Shown here: positions 1-9,296 of the stretch, piece after piece | Layout: each line of letters begins with the position of its first letter | Numbering within the stretch: the first letter of the stretch is position 1 | NCBI GenBank assembly: GCA_947034895.1 | Contig: OX344762.1 | Coordinates: 1,056,501-1,120,500, forward strand | Source of the DNA: Rhytidiadelphus loreus | Taxonomy: Eukaryota; Streptophyta; Bryopsida; Hypnales; Hylocomiaceae | Length of the DNA stretch: 64,000 nt | Direction of reading: 5' to 3' | Position numbers and translations under genes: made by a program | Notes under the pieces: model-generated | What the model was told of the DNA's origin: nothing | What the model saw: only the letters and a program-made list of their open reading frames with translations | Databases searched by the model: none

Positions 1-1070
1 AGTTAGAGAAATACCTTACAAACATTGTTATAGTGTTGTAGAGTAAGATTGTACCATCCGTATGCAATTTTTATTTTTTAATGCCATTTATCTCTAAATT
101 GAATAAATGGCAATTTTAGAACATTTTGAATGGAAATAAACACTTTGAAATTTAGGTTTGAAAAAAATGTTATTCATAATTTAATATTCACTTGAATTTA
201 TACAATTAGCATAATATAATTGTTAAAGTTGGTTACAATTTTTGCATAGAACAATTTATGCGTAAATGCTTTGTTTTCCAAACCCATAAAAAACCCGTGA
301 TGAATTCATATTTTAATTCAATCTAGAAGGTACTTGTGCTTCATAGTTTTATGAGCAGTACAAATGAAGTTCATTCATGTAAAATTATATTTTGTGCATT
401 CTAAAGCAAATCCTTGGGAAAAAAAAATTGAAAATCATAAAAAATATAAAGGAAAAAATGGTCGGACAAGATTAAGAGCCATGACATGTATCAAAGAAGA
501 TATTTATTTTTATTTTTATTTTTTTAACAATCAATTTATCAACCCAAAAAAACACATACTCTGTTATTTCACTTAAGATGTGCTTGTCTTGGAATTTGTG
601 CACAAAGAAGATTTAACAATTTAATTTTCTTACCTTCTTAAACTAGTATAGCAGTATATGATACGGTTCAATAGGCAAAAGCTAAAAAATTATTTCAGTA
701 TTTTACTTGGTGCCAAAAAAATGGAAGGTCCACTTATTTATTCATGTGCTATAAGCCTAGGTTGTTTAGGTGTTTAGGATTATTATTATTTGCAGCAGCA
801 GTTAGTAAATAACGGTGCTTCACACTTCTGAATTTGAGAACCTTGTTCAAAGATAGGGCACCGCTACTTAACCATTGGTCCACGGACATTTGTCTAAAAT
901 GATGATGCCACAGTACCTAGTGTAGACATTTTACAGGATAATACACTTCAGTGGAATCATGGGAAAGCCGTCAGTAAGTACAGGACAGAATGTGTACAGT
1001 GCGTTCATTACGTATGTTCATGAGTTCCATTTCATACTGATTCAATAATTAGCATTGAAGTTTCTGCGTG
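1..1070. other. AT-rich intergenic DNA, no gene seen
   Basis: No convincing coding frame, RNA gene or repeat is visible. The one short ORF (364-576) is low-complexity Lys/Phe/Tyr-rich and looks like chance. The stretch ends at the GTG target duplication of the CACTA element that follows. Confidence 0.6.
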
Positions 1071-1979
1071 CACTAGAAGAAAAACACGTCCGGCACAACC
1101 AACTACTATGCAACTAGTGCCCTATGAAACTGTCATGCAACTAGCTTCCTCTCTATTTGCACCAAATCTAATGTAGTTGTTTTGTGTCATTGTTTTACAA
1201 CATTCATTCATTGTTTTAGTTGCAAAGTAGTCATTCTCTAGTTGCAAAAAAAGACTAGGAAACAACTAGTGTCCTATGCAACTATTATGCAACTGTAAAA
1301 TGACTATAGTTGTTTTCTAGTTGTACGCTAGTTGTTTCTTAGTTGCACTCTAGTTGTTTCCTAGTTGCTTTCAAAGTTCATTCCCATTCGTGTTATATCA
1401 ATTGACCCATATCAATTGTAAAGAGTACTATTAGATTGAACATATAAGACTTGTAAGTTGTTATAGTCTTATGTAATGAATTCTTTTGATAGAATTCTAA
1501 GATTTCTATAATTTGTGGGTTTCTACAATTTGTAGATTTTGTATATAAGAATTTAAAAAATAATTAAAATTCAAGAAATTTTATAATCTAGGAAATTGAA
1601 TTTTGAAATCTAGGAAGAAGGTAGATTTGAAATTTTGAAATCTAGAAAAAGGTAGATTTGAAATTCAAAAATCTAAGAAAAAGGTAGTTCTAAAATTCTA
1701 AAATCTAAAAAGGAGGTAGATCTGAAAATTTGAAATCTACAAATCATTGAGATTTATATTTTAAAATTTACAAATCTACAAGTTGCAAGCAAGTTGCACA
1801 CAAGGATGAAGTTCTTTGTATGGTGTCGGATGACAAAAAACCTTGCAACTAGACTGCAACTAATGCGACTTGTCCACTGCAACTACGGACTCTACATTGT
1901 CACCTAGTTGCAAACGTCCTATGCAACTACAAAATGAGTTGCATACTGTAGTTGCAAAACCCCTCATTTTCTTCTAGTG
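1071..1979. mobile_element. Non-autonomous CACTA-type transposon, 909 bp
   Basis: The element begins CACTAGAAGAAAA and ends with the reverse complement TTTTCTTCTAGTG, the classic CACTA (En/Spm) terminus. It is flanked by an exact 3-bp duplication, GTG at 1068-1070 and GTG at 1980-1982, the size CACTA transposases make. Both ends carry many subterminal copies of TAGTTGCA / TGCAACTA in both orientations (about 1100-1380 and 1790-1965), the usual arrangement for binding of the element's accessory protein. The centre (about 1440-1780) is AT-rich with a GAAATTCTAGAAA-like repetitive pattern. There is no transposase ORF, so it depends on an autonomous relative elsewhere. The identical CACTAGAAG terminus of the 196-bp element at 4190 suggests the same mobiliser. 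Confidence 0.9.
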
Positions 1980-2813
1980 GTGACGTGCTGCCTTCATGGA
2001 TTAGAAAGTGGCGGCGGAAAGAGAAAACTTGAGAGTCTGTGGAGGTCAGTGCTTTCGAGGGAACCGTTGGGGAATAGAATTGTGTACCTTAGACAACGTT
2101 GCGTGTGGTGATGGGTGAAATAGACTTTCCGTAAGCAATTAGCATTTGAAGTGAGTTCATTTTTCTTTGCAGTTGTACGCGCTGTTTTTGGAAGAGGCGG
2201 ATAGTCAGCGCCGGCGACAGTCTGCAATTCAAAGTATCACTATAGCAAGGTGTTTTTTTTAGTTTCCGTTGTCGTTTTGTGTTTCATTATTTGTTTGTCT
2301 TGCAATTGTACATGAATGTAAGGCATTAGGGTTAGTGGAATCGGTTGTCCCTTTACCAATCCTTTCCTTTTTCTTTGTAAGCATTATTGCGGTAGAGGTA
2401 ATCTGTCGTTCTCATAGCTTGTGCTTACTCCCAAAGTCGGCTTCACTCAGTACCAGATTGCAGTAGTACTAGACCTTAGTAGTTTCTAGTCATTTTTCAC
2501 TTTGTGCGACAAAAGAAACGCAGACGTAATTCATTGTCGACTACGGTTTTGGCAAATCATCTTAAGCATGTTTCTTACTACGCAGGAGTTCTGAAATTCT
2601 GTTGGAACACAGAAATGAAGGCAGCGATAGATCCATTCTGGCGTTGTTATTGTGCTGGCTTGTTCATAGTTGAACTTGTTGACTCGGTGTAGAGCAAAAG
2701 TAGGGACGCTCGCGACCCATCTTCTGTCCGAACATGAATATTCATAGGGGATTCATGGCACTAGAATCAATGGCCCTGATCTTCGTAGGGTGTCACCTGT
2801 ATTCAAGGAGCTC

Positions 2814-3325
2814 CTCGGCGCAAGGAAGGACAATGTTGTCATGCACATTCTCCTCTTGTTGTTCTAAGGTACTTGGTAGGAGCAACGTCCATCCACCGTC
2901 CTTCTCCCGGCATCCGGGGTTTTTGTGGGCATGTGTCAGATGCGGTCTACTATTCTCTGGGCGGTGGATCAGTGTGGGGAGGGTGCCCATCGAAGTATCT
3001 ATTGAATGCTCATAACTCAAGCCGTCGAGTGCATGTATGTCGTTGTAAACCAACTTGGCTCTCATTGTGCACCGTGGTATTCGGACGACGGCACATCCGC
3101 TTGACGTCTTGAGTTATGAGCAGCCAATAGGTACTCTAATGGACACCCTCTTCATACTAGTGCACTTCCCGGGAAAAGTCGACTGTTTCTGGTTTTCACC
3201 CTCAAAAACTCCGGATGCTAGGACATGAATGGTGAATGGCCGTCGCTGCTACCAAGTACACTCGAACAACTTGGAAAGAATGTGTATCACAGCGCCGTCC
3301 TTCCTTGCGCCCAGGAGCTCCTTGA
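2814..3325. repeat. Long inverted repeat A (arms about 200 bp)
   Basis: The arm at about 2814-3018 (starting GCGCAAGGAAGGAC, ending CTCATAACTCAAG) is repeated in inverse orientation at about 3110-3320 (starting CTTGAGTTATGAGCAGCC, ending GTCCTTCCTTGCGC), around a spacer of about 90 bp. A transcript across it would fold into a long imperfect hairpin. Arm boundaries are approximate. Confidence 0.7.
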
Positions 3326-4189
3326 ATGCAAGTGACGCCTTGTTCGCGAGGTGGGTCTTGGTGTGTTTCAGCGATGACCATGTGTCAACATCTTTCGAAG
3401 AAGTTGACTTCCCCTATGAACGTGGATGGGTTGTGAGTGCTCTTGCTTTTACCTCTCACGGTCGACCAGTTGAACCATGATGTATTCGGCAAAGAGGCGA
3501 CGCCGGAATTGGTCCATGTCGCAATTGAAGAGCATTTGTTTGGGAATCTCCGAATGCCCTGTAAAGGCTTTCCAACGACATGATTGGCAAATAGGCGCTT
3601 GCTTTTGTTCATGAAGCTCAAGACCCTTCACCCGAAGTTGGCTGCATGCGGTTTTGGAGGCGCAATTTGAGAGTGTGGAGAATGTGGCGACCTAGACTCT
3701 CAGTGTGGACCATGTCCTCACGTTGCTTACTACCCCTCTAGTTTGCACATTGTAGACTGTGAGCGGACCACCATTTCACCAACACCAACGTGCGTTTATT
3801 TGCTATTCATATCGCTTGTGAGGACCTTGCAGGGCACTCGGAGACACGCGGACAAGTGCTCGTCAAGTGCGGTGTGGATCCATTCTGGCGTTGTTATCGT
3901 GTTGGCTCGTTCATGGTTGAACTTGCTGACTCGGTGTAGAACAAAAAAGTAGGGACGCTCACGGCCCATCTTCTGTCCAAACACGAATATTCATAGGGGA
4001 TTCAGGGCACTGGAATCAATGGCCTTGATCTCCGTAGGGCGTCACCTGCATTAAGAGGCGACACCGGAACTGGTCCATGTCGCAATTGACAAGCATTTGT
4101 CTGGGAATCTCCAAATGCCCTGTAAAGACTTCCCAAAGACATGATTGGCCAATAGGCGCTTGCTTTTGTTCATAAAGCTCAAGACCCTT

Positions 4190-4385
4190 CACTAGAAGAA
4201 ACTGTGTTAGAATCCCTGAAAACACATCACCTTGTTTTTGTTAAGTTCCCGTTTCAAAACGCAGTCAAAATGCGGAAAAACACAGAAATTTTTTTTTTCT
4301 GCGTTTTGACTACGTTTTGAAACGGGAACTTCACGAAAACAAGGTGACGTGTTTTCAGGGATTCTAACACAGTTTTCTTCTAGTG
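4190..4385. mobile_element. CACTA-type MITE, 196 bp fold-back
   Basis: The element starts CACTAGAAGAAACTGTG and ends with its near-perfect complement; almost the whole length is one inverted repeat of about 90-bp arms around a T-rich loop near 4290. The flanks carry a 3-bp duplication, CTT at 4187-4189 and CTT at 4386-4388. Two related uninterrupted sites exist in the neighbouring repeat units (near 3625 and 5632), where ACCCTTCAC runs directly on toward the GTTGGCTGCATGCGG-type sequence, so the insertion is recognisable against its own empty site. It is non-coding. Confidence 0.9.
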
Positions 4386-4813
4386 CTTCATTCAAAGTTG
4401 GCTGCATGCGGTTTTGGAGGCACAATTTGAGAATGTGGAGTGGGCGACCTAGTTTCTGGATGTCAACTACTTCCCCACGTTGCTTACTACCCCTCTAGTT
4501 TGCAAAATTGTAGATTGTCAGCGGACCACCATTTCACCAACACCAGCGGGTGTTTATTTGCTATTCATGTCGCTTGTGAGGACCTTGCAGGGCATTCGTA
4601 GACACGCGGACAAATGCTCGTCAAGTGCGGTGTGGATCCATTCTGGCGTTATCGTGCTGGCTCATTCATAGTTGAACTTGCTGACTGTGTAGAGCAAAAG
4701 TAGGGACGCTGGCGGACTATCTTCTGTCCGAACATGAATATTCATAGGGGATTCATGGCACTGGAATCGAGGGCCTTCTTCTTCGTAGGGCGTCACCGGC
4801 ATACAAGGTATTC

Positions 4814-5325
4814 ATCAGCGCAAGGAAGGACGACGTTGTCATGCAGATTTTCCTCGAGTTGTTCGAGTGTACTTGGTGGGAGCGACCGCCATCCACCTTC
4901 CTTCTCCCGGTATCCGGGGTTTTTGTGGGCACGTGCCAAATGCAGTCTACTATTCTTGGGATGGTGGATCGGTGTGGTGAGGGTGTCGATCGGATTACCT
5001 ATTCGCTGCTCATAACTCAAGCCGCCGAGTGGATGCACATGGGTCTTTCATATCCAACTTGGCTCTCACTGTGCAAGGTTGGATGCGGACGACCCCACAT
5101 CCGCTGGACGACTTGAGTTATGAGCAGCCAATAGGTATTCCGATCAACAGCCTCATCACACTGGTGCACTTCCCGAGAAAAGTCGATCGTTTCTGGTTCT
5201 CACCCTCAAAAACTCTGGATGCTAGGACACGGATGGTGGATGGCGGTCGCTCCCACCAGGTACACTCGAACTGCTGGAGGAAAATGTGGATGACAACGCC
5301 GTCCTTCCTTGCATCGATGAGTTTC
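4814..5325. repeat. Long inverted repeat B, copy of A
   Basis: Same structure as the inverted repeat at 2814-3325, from the 2-kb tandem duplication. The left arm is about 4816-5022 and the right arm about 5112-5318, again ending in GTCCTTCCTTGC, with a spacer of about 90 bp. The two hairpins have diverged from each other by scattered substitutions while each remains self-complementary over most of its length. Confidence 0.7.
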
Positions 5326-5640
5326 TTATATGCCGGCGACGCCCTTTTCGCGAGGTGGGTCCTGTTGTGTTTCAAAGGTGACCATGTGTCAACATCTTCC
5401 GACGAGGAAGTTGACTTCTCCTATGAACGTGGATGGGTTGTGAGTGCTCTTGCTTTTACCTCTCACGGTCGACCGGTTCAACCCTGATGTATTCGGCAAA
5501 GAGGCAACGCCGAAAGTGGTCCATGTCGCAATTGACGAGCGTTTGTTTGGGAATCTCCAATTGCCCTATAAAGACTTCCCAACGACATGATTGGCCAATA
5601 AGCGCTCGCTTTTGTTTATGAAGCTCAAGACCCTTCACTC

Positions 5641-5877
5641 AAAAATGGTTGCATGCGGTTTAGGAGGCGCGATTTGAGAATGCGGAGTGCAGATTCAACC
5701 CTCTGCGTCGGCGAATGAAAAACAAGTAGTGCGTCCCGGCGTGAACTTAGAATGGTATAGTTCAGATTGTACCTTCCTCCATTTTTTAGTTTGTCCTACT
5801 GCACATGGTCCCCAAAAGTTGGGCGTAAATAGTTTCTTCTTGGACTGTACCTTCTCCCGTAGAAGAGAGCTAGAAAT
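5641..5877. other. Short unique stretch before the left direct repeat
   Basis: Sequence between the end of the tandem complex and the ~262-bp repeat. An open frame runs across 5687-5884 but has no recognisable protein features. Nothing else is seen. Confidence 0.4.
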
Positions 5878-6139
5878 GATGTAAGCGGGTACGGATCCCT
5901 ATGCAAAATCCACTATAATTACCCTATTCAATAAAGACTGTCTTCTTTAAACCGAGGCCACGCTTTCATTTGCGCCCCTCTTCTCCTCGTGCATGCCCGC
6001 GCATCCAGATTCATGAATTGTTTTCCTCTTGGCCACTTTGCCCTAAACCCAAGTGGCCATGTGATGTGTCTTTGTGATCCCCCACAAACTGTAAGAGTCA
6101 TCCACACCTCGCACAACAAATGGCACTTAGAGCTGTTTT
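5878..6139 (+). repeat. Left ~262-bp direct repeat (LTR-like)
   Basis: From GATGTAAGCGG to the GCTGTTTT run, this matches 24617-24881 in the same orientation with only scattered differences. It contains a TATAAT-like segment (CACTATAATTA), an AATAAA signal (CTATTCAATAAAG) and an inverted motif CTTGGCCACTTT..AAGTGGCC. These resemble LTR features, but I see no TG..CA boundary with target duplication on this copy. A shorter diverged echo of the same sequence follows at about 6150-6212. Confidence 0.75.
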
Positions 6140-6212
6140 TCCTCTACTCCCCGTGCATGGCCACGTATCCAGATCCAGACATTGTTTTTTTCTTGGCCAC
6201 TTTACCCAAAAA

Positions 6213-6238
6213 GGCCATATTCATTAAATTGAGACAAT
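6213..6238 (+). repeat. Perfect 26-bp inverted repeat, left member
   Basis: GGCCATATTCATTAAATTGA and the six following bases are the exact reverse complement of 24532-24557. Both members lie just inside the ~262-bp direct repeats. No target duplication is evident around them. Confidence 0.8.
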
Positions 6239-6239
6239 A

Positions 6240-6688
6240 TGGTCATTTTGAGAACTTAAGGCTCCTCCATTCAAAGATAAATTGTTGAAGGCGAAGATAA
6301 AAATAGGCAAATCGGTAGAAGGCTAAGAGCAATTCCACACCAAAACAATTAAGAAACGTGAACGTGCAAAATGGAACTCCACATGAGTTGTGTAATAAAA
6401 TGTAATATTTATAAAAGCGGGTCCCTTTACATTGAAGAACATGAATTTACTTGAATCAACTTCTCTCACTTCTCTATATACTTCACTTCCCGGTATATCT
6501 AATCTTGCTAATTCTAATGATTGAATGTCTTGTGTAAAAATGTAGAGGCTATGTGCACACAAAGAGCACTCACCCTTACTAAAAATTAGTTTTTGTATAT
6601 GAATGACTATTCTATTAATAGTAATGATCCTTCTACAAAAAGAAGACCACTATGAACGAGGATCACTCGGCAAACCATCGTTCGTGGA
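6240..6688. other. Non-coding spacer downstream of the Ser/Pro-rich gene
   Basis: AT-rich DNA between the left end repeats and the stop codon of the minus-strand gene at 6689. It presumably holds that gene's 3' UTR. No gene or strong repeat is seen. Confidence 0.4.
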
Positions 6689-7579
6689 TTAAGAATTGCT
6701 ATTTGTTGCCTCCTTGGCTGCCTCCAAGGCTTTCAACTTGGCCAATCCTCTGAAGATATCCTCGCGTCGAGAAGACTTGGGTGATCCACTGTGTTTACTG
6801 AAAGTATTGAACATCCCCATCATCATTAAATCCTTGGCCTCTCTCTTCCGTTTTCGTTCACGTCGCGGAATCTCGGTATTGGAAAGAGACCTAGAACCTT
6901 GAGGAGGCAGGAGTGGTATCGATCTATTCACAGTGCTTATGTACGGATCGGCAGTTGTTGTCGATCGTGTATAATTTGTCCGCCGTAGGTCTCCAAGAGT
7001 CGTTCGGTGGGAAATAGGTACAACAGAAGGCAAAGATACTCCGCCCACGGATTTTGAGGGAAACGAGATAGGAATCTCAACGAGGCGTGGAAGCTGCTGT
7101 GCAGTGCATGCACCCAACGGTACCGCATTGATTGGATCCCCAACCTTCGGATCTATATTGAGTTCCTTGCTCTGCACAGCCTGATGTGCGATCGACACCG
7201 GCAACAGCACTCCATCCTCGAGACGAGGATCCATACCCCGGTCTTCGTCATCCGCATACAATTTCCTGTGCGGTGTGTTTGGGGTTCGCAAAGTCGGCGA
7301 CTGTGAACGCAAACGACTTGGGGTGGAGCTGGCCCTCTTCATCGGCGATGGTGAGCAAATCGGTGTCCTCACGGGACCCCGACTAGGTGGGCTATCTACC
7401 ACGCCTTCCTCCACATTCCCCTTCGAGAAGTCGATGGCCGCCGAAGCCGCATCGGTGGCCAAGCCCAAGAAGTTAGGCTTAGAATAGGAGGACGGCACGA
7501 AGCTCCCTCTAATCGAGCCGGACCTCATTGAAAGTGACACATCCGATCCAGACAGCAAGCTCCTCGTCAGTGGTTCCCT
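6689..7579 (-). CDS. Ser/Pro/Arg-rich protein, terminal exon, unrecognised
   Basis: A long open frame reads from a likely splice acceptor (CCAACAG at the 7580 boundary) to a stop at 6689, about 297 codons. There is no ATG at the upstream end, so I treat it as the last exon of a longer gene. The N-terminal third is low-complexity with repeated Ser-Pro and Thr-Pro motifs (CSPSP, TPNTPH), which suggests a disordered, possibly phosphorylated region. The C-terminus holds a basic cluster RRERKRKREAK, a likely nuclear localisation signal, and an Ala/Lys/Glu-rich possible helix near the end. Codon composition is much richer in G+C than the surroundings. I do not recognise a family. It lies downstream of the HAD-like gene on the same strand and could be an alternative 3' exon of it; upstream exons are unresolved. 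Confidence 0.6.
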   Translation of the reverse strand, partial: REPLTRSLLSGSDVSLSMRSGSIRGSFVPSSYSKPNFLGLATDAASAAIDFSKGNVEEGVVDSPPSRGPVRTPICSPSPMKRASSTPSRLRSQSPTLRTPNTPHRKLYADDEDRGMDPRLEDGVLLPVSIAHQAVQSKELNIDPKVGDPINAVPLGACTAQQLPRLVEIPISFPSKSVGGVSLPSVVPISHRTTLGDLRRTNYTRSTTTADPYISTVNRSIPLLPPQGSRSLSNTEIPRRERKRKREAKDLMMMGMFNTFSKHSGSPKSSRREDIFRGLAKLKALEAAKEATNSNS

Positions 7580-7639
7580 CTGTTGGAGAAAGTGTAGAAT
7601 GGATCCTCCAACCTACAGCAATGGCAGTGTCAAAACATC

Positions 7640-7790
7640 TTTCACAATTATCCTCGACCCAAAGATAAAACACATCCTTCACAATTATTCTCGTCCCAAA
7701 GATAATACACATCAACCACAATTATCCTCGACCCAAAGATAACAGACATCAACCACAATTATCCTCGACCCAAAGATAACTCAACATAGA
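7640..7790. repeat. Tandem degenerate copies of the element palindrome
   Basis: Four tandem units of about 38 bp, each containing ATTATCCTCGACCCAAAGAT or a close variant. The left half matches the palindrome family of this region, while the right half (CAAAGATAA) has lost its complementarity. They lie in the probable intron or spacer upstream of the exon at 6689-7579. Confidence 0.8.
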
Positions 7791-7974
7791 AAACAAACAC
7801 ATGTTGAACAAAACAGTACAACCAAAAGAGGCCAGAAAACTTGATTACAAGTTCAAAATTTTACTAATTCACAAGAATGAAATGTACATGAAAATCCGTA
7901 TTCACAAAAATAATGTACAACGAGTTCTATGATTGACTGAGACACTGAGAAGTCTACTTCTTCCTTCGTCTCTC

Positions 7975-8727
7975 TTATTCAATCACTAGATTCATCCCCC
8001 ACAACACAAATCGCGACTCGAATGCCTTCGCGGACATCCTCATCCCATCCAATATATAATTGGCTTGATCGTCTGATGCGACCAAGGGCGCCACACCTAT
8101 GCGGTTCCGATCTACAAACTCACGAAGGCGTCCGAGTGGACACTCCTCGTGTAGTTTCTTCAGCCACGGAATGAGAGTGCCGACGAGCACATTGTCTCCA
8201 CGCATGTACGGGTTCCAACTCTCAAGGTATATGCAATTCCCGTTCTCATTGAGGATGCCCTTTTGCGGAGAATCATCGATGAGAATGGTATTGTCCTTGT
8301 TGAATGAGTTGGGATCCTGAGGGTCTAGGAACAATTCTTCATCAAGCACTTTGAAGAGCAGAGTCTTCCACGGACTCCCAGCCTGATGAAGAAATTTCCC
8401 TTCCGAGGTTTCTACCCTCCTGCAGTTGTCCTGACCTAGGATGTGGTAGGGAGCCTTGCAGTTCTGGAATAGGAAACTTGCAACGGGTTCCACCGTCTTC
8501 TTGAACATGGAGCTCCAAACTACGACGCGGTTCGAAATCTTTGAAACCTCGTCTAAGAACTCGCGCACATTGGGACGAACAAAGACGGCCTTCGTCCCAA
8601 TGAGGGTTGGGGTTCGATGGGAGAATACATTATCTCGGACTGTGTAATGTTTTTTCTTCTTATGGGGCCCTTGACCCTGGCTCTCACACAGCACTCCGTT
8701 CAAATTGAACACGATATTCAACCACTT
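7975..8727 (-). CDS. FCP1/NIF-like HAD-family protein, catalytic aspartates replaced
   Basis: An exon opening after a probable acceptor (GTGACAG, ending at 8728) encodes about 250 residues. The order of motifs is that of the FCP1/SCP branch of the HAD superfamily: motif I at the start (VFNLNGVLCE), RPNVREFLDEV, motif II region VVVWSSMF, a lysine in SPWKTLLFK, and motif IV ILIDDSPQK. Normal FCP1-type phosphatases have DxDx(T/V) in motif I and use the first Asp as nucleophile; here both positions are Asn (NLN), so Ser/Thr phosphatase activity is unlikely. It may bind a phosphopeptide or be decaying. No ATG is found in frame upstream: TGA precedes the exon, so a 5' exon is missing from this model. 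It sits between the ParB-like gene and the Ser/Pro-rich exon, all on the minus strand. Confidence 0.75.
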   Translation of the reverse strand, partial: KWLNIVFNLNGVLCESQGQGPHKKKKHYTVRDNVFSHRTPTLIGTKAVFVRPNVREFLDEVSKISNRVVVWSSMFKKTVEPVASFLFQNCKAPYHILGQDNCRRVETSEGKFLHQAGSPWKTLLFKVLDEELFLDPQDPNSFNKDNTILIDDSPQKGILNENGNCIYLESWNPYMRGDNVLVGTLIPWLKKLHEECPLGRLREFVDRNRIGVAPLVASDDQANYILDGMRMSAKAFESRFVLWGMNLVIE

Positions 8728-8830
8728 CTGTCACGGTTGGACCACTAACGAGGACACACTCCGCGGTACTCTGTTTTTTCGACCTGCCGTTACTACCTGA
8801 TCAAACACAACACGAAAGAGATGTAGTTAC

Positions 8831-9027
8831 CTGTTGAAAGGCAGAATCAGGCGACCCATAAAACGGTGAAAAGCATTGAACCCCACTAAGCGACTGCAGA
8901 ACCCCTCCGTTAAGTGATTGTTTGAGTGCCAACGGGCGGTGCACACTTCTAAGTTGTCCGCGCTGGGCACAAACATGGGCAATATCAATTCATTAGACAC
9001 TACACGCATTGAAGAGAAGTGTGACAT
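8831..9027 (-). CDS. Possible small first exon, uncertain
   Basis: An ATG at 9027 opens about 65 codons (starting MSHFSSMRVV) that end at a good donor (AACAG followed by GTAACT) at 8831/8830. It lies just upstream of the HAD-like exon on the same strand, and its base composition resembles the coding exons here. However, joining it directly to the HAD exon does not keep the frame with the acceptors I can see, so it may use a micro-exon or belong to another transcript. No family is recognised. Confidence 0.3.
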
Positions 9028-9296
9028 ATATTTATTTCAAAATAATTTATGATACACCCGGTCTAACGGTTTTGTTGATCTCTAGCTGATTGTATACAAG
9101 TACCAACTACACTCCGTTCCGGTATCTACACTATGCTACAAACGTAGTCATAGAGTGGTAGTCCGTCCACACTTCACAATCAGAGACTGTCCACTCCCTC
9201 CTGTCAGACAGAAGGAATTGGCATGAGAGTCTCTCACTGGGAATATGAACATGATGGAAGCCAAAACAAACATCCATCACATCACATTCGACAGAC

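Larger units (their letters stand above)
2000..5640. repeat. Complex of nested tandem duplications
   Basis: A block of about 940 bp at 2700-3640 recurs at 4700-5640 with about 85-90% identity by eye (exact offset near 2000 bp). Parts of it recur again in between: the segment around 2630-2775 is found near 3880-4025 and 4630-4775, 3743-3900 matches 4480-4640, and 3490-3640 matches 4045-4195. The many short ORFs over this region lie in mutually overlapping frames on both strands and mirror each other because of the repeats; none looks like a protein. It is less AT-rich than its surroundings. Function is unknown; it could be a decayed repeat family or a hairpin-RNA source. Confidence 0.75.

Noticed and set aside
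2000..5640. More than a dozen ORFs of 60-150 codons
   Set aside because: They overlap on both strands and mirror each other through inverted and tandem repeats; none has a recognisable motif.
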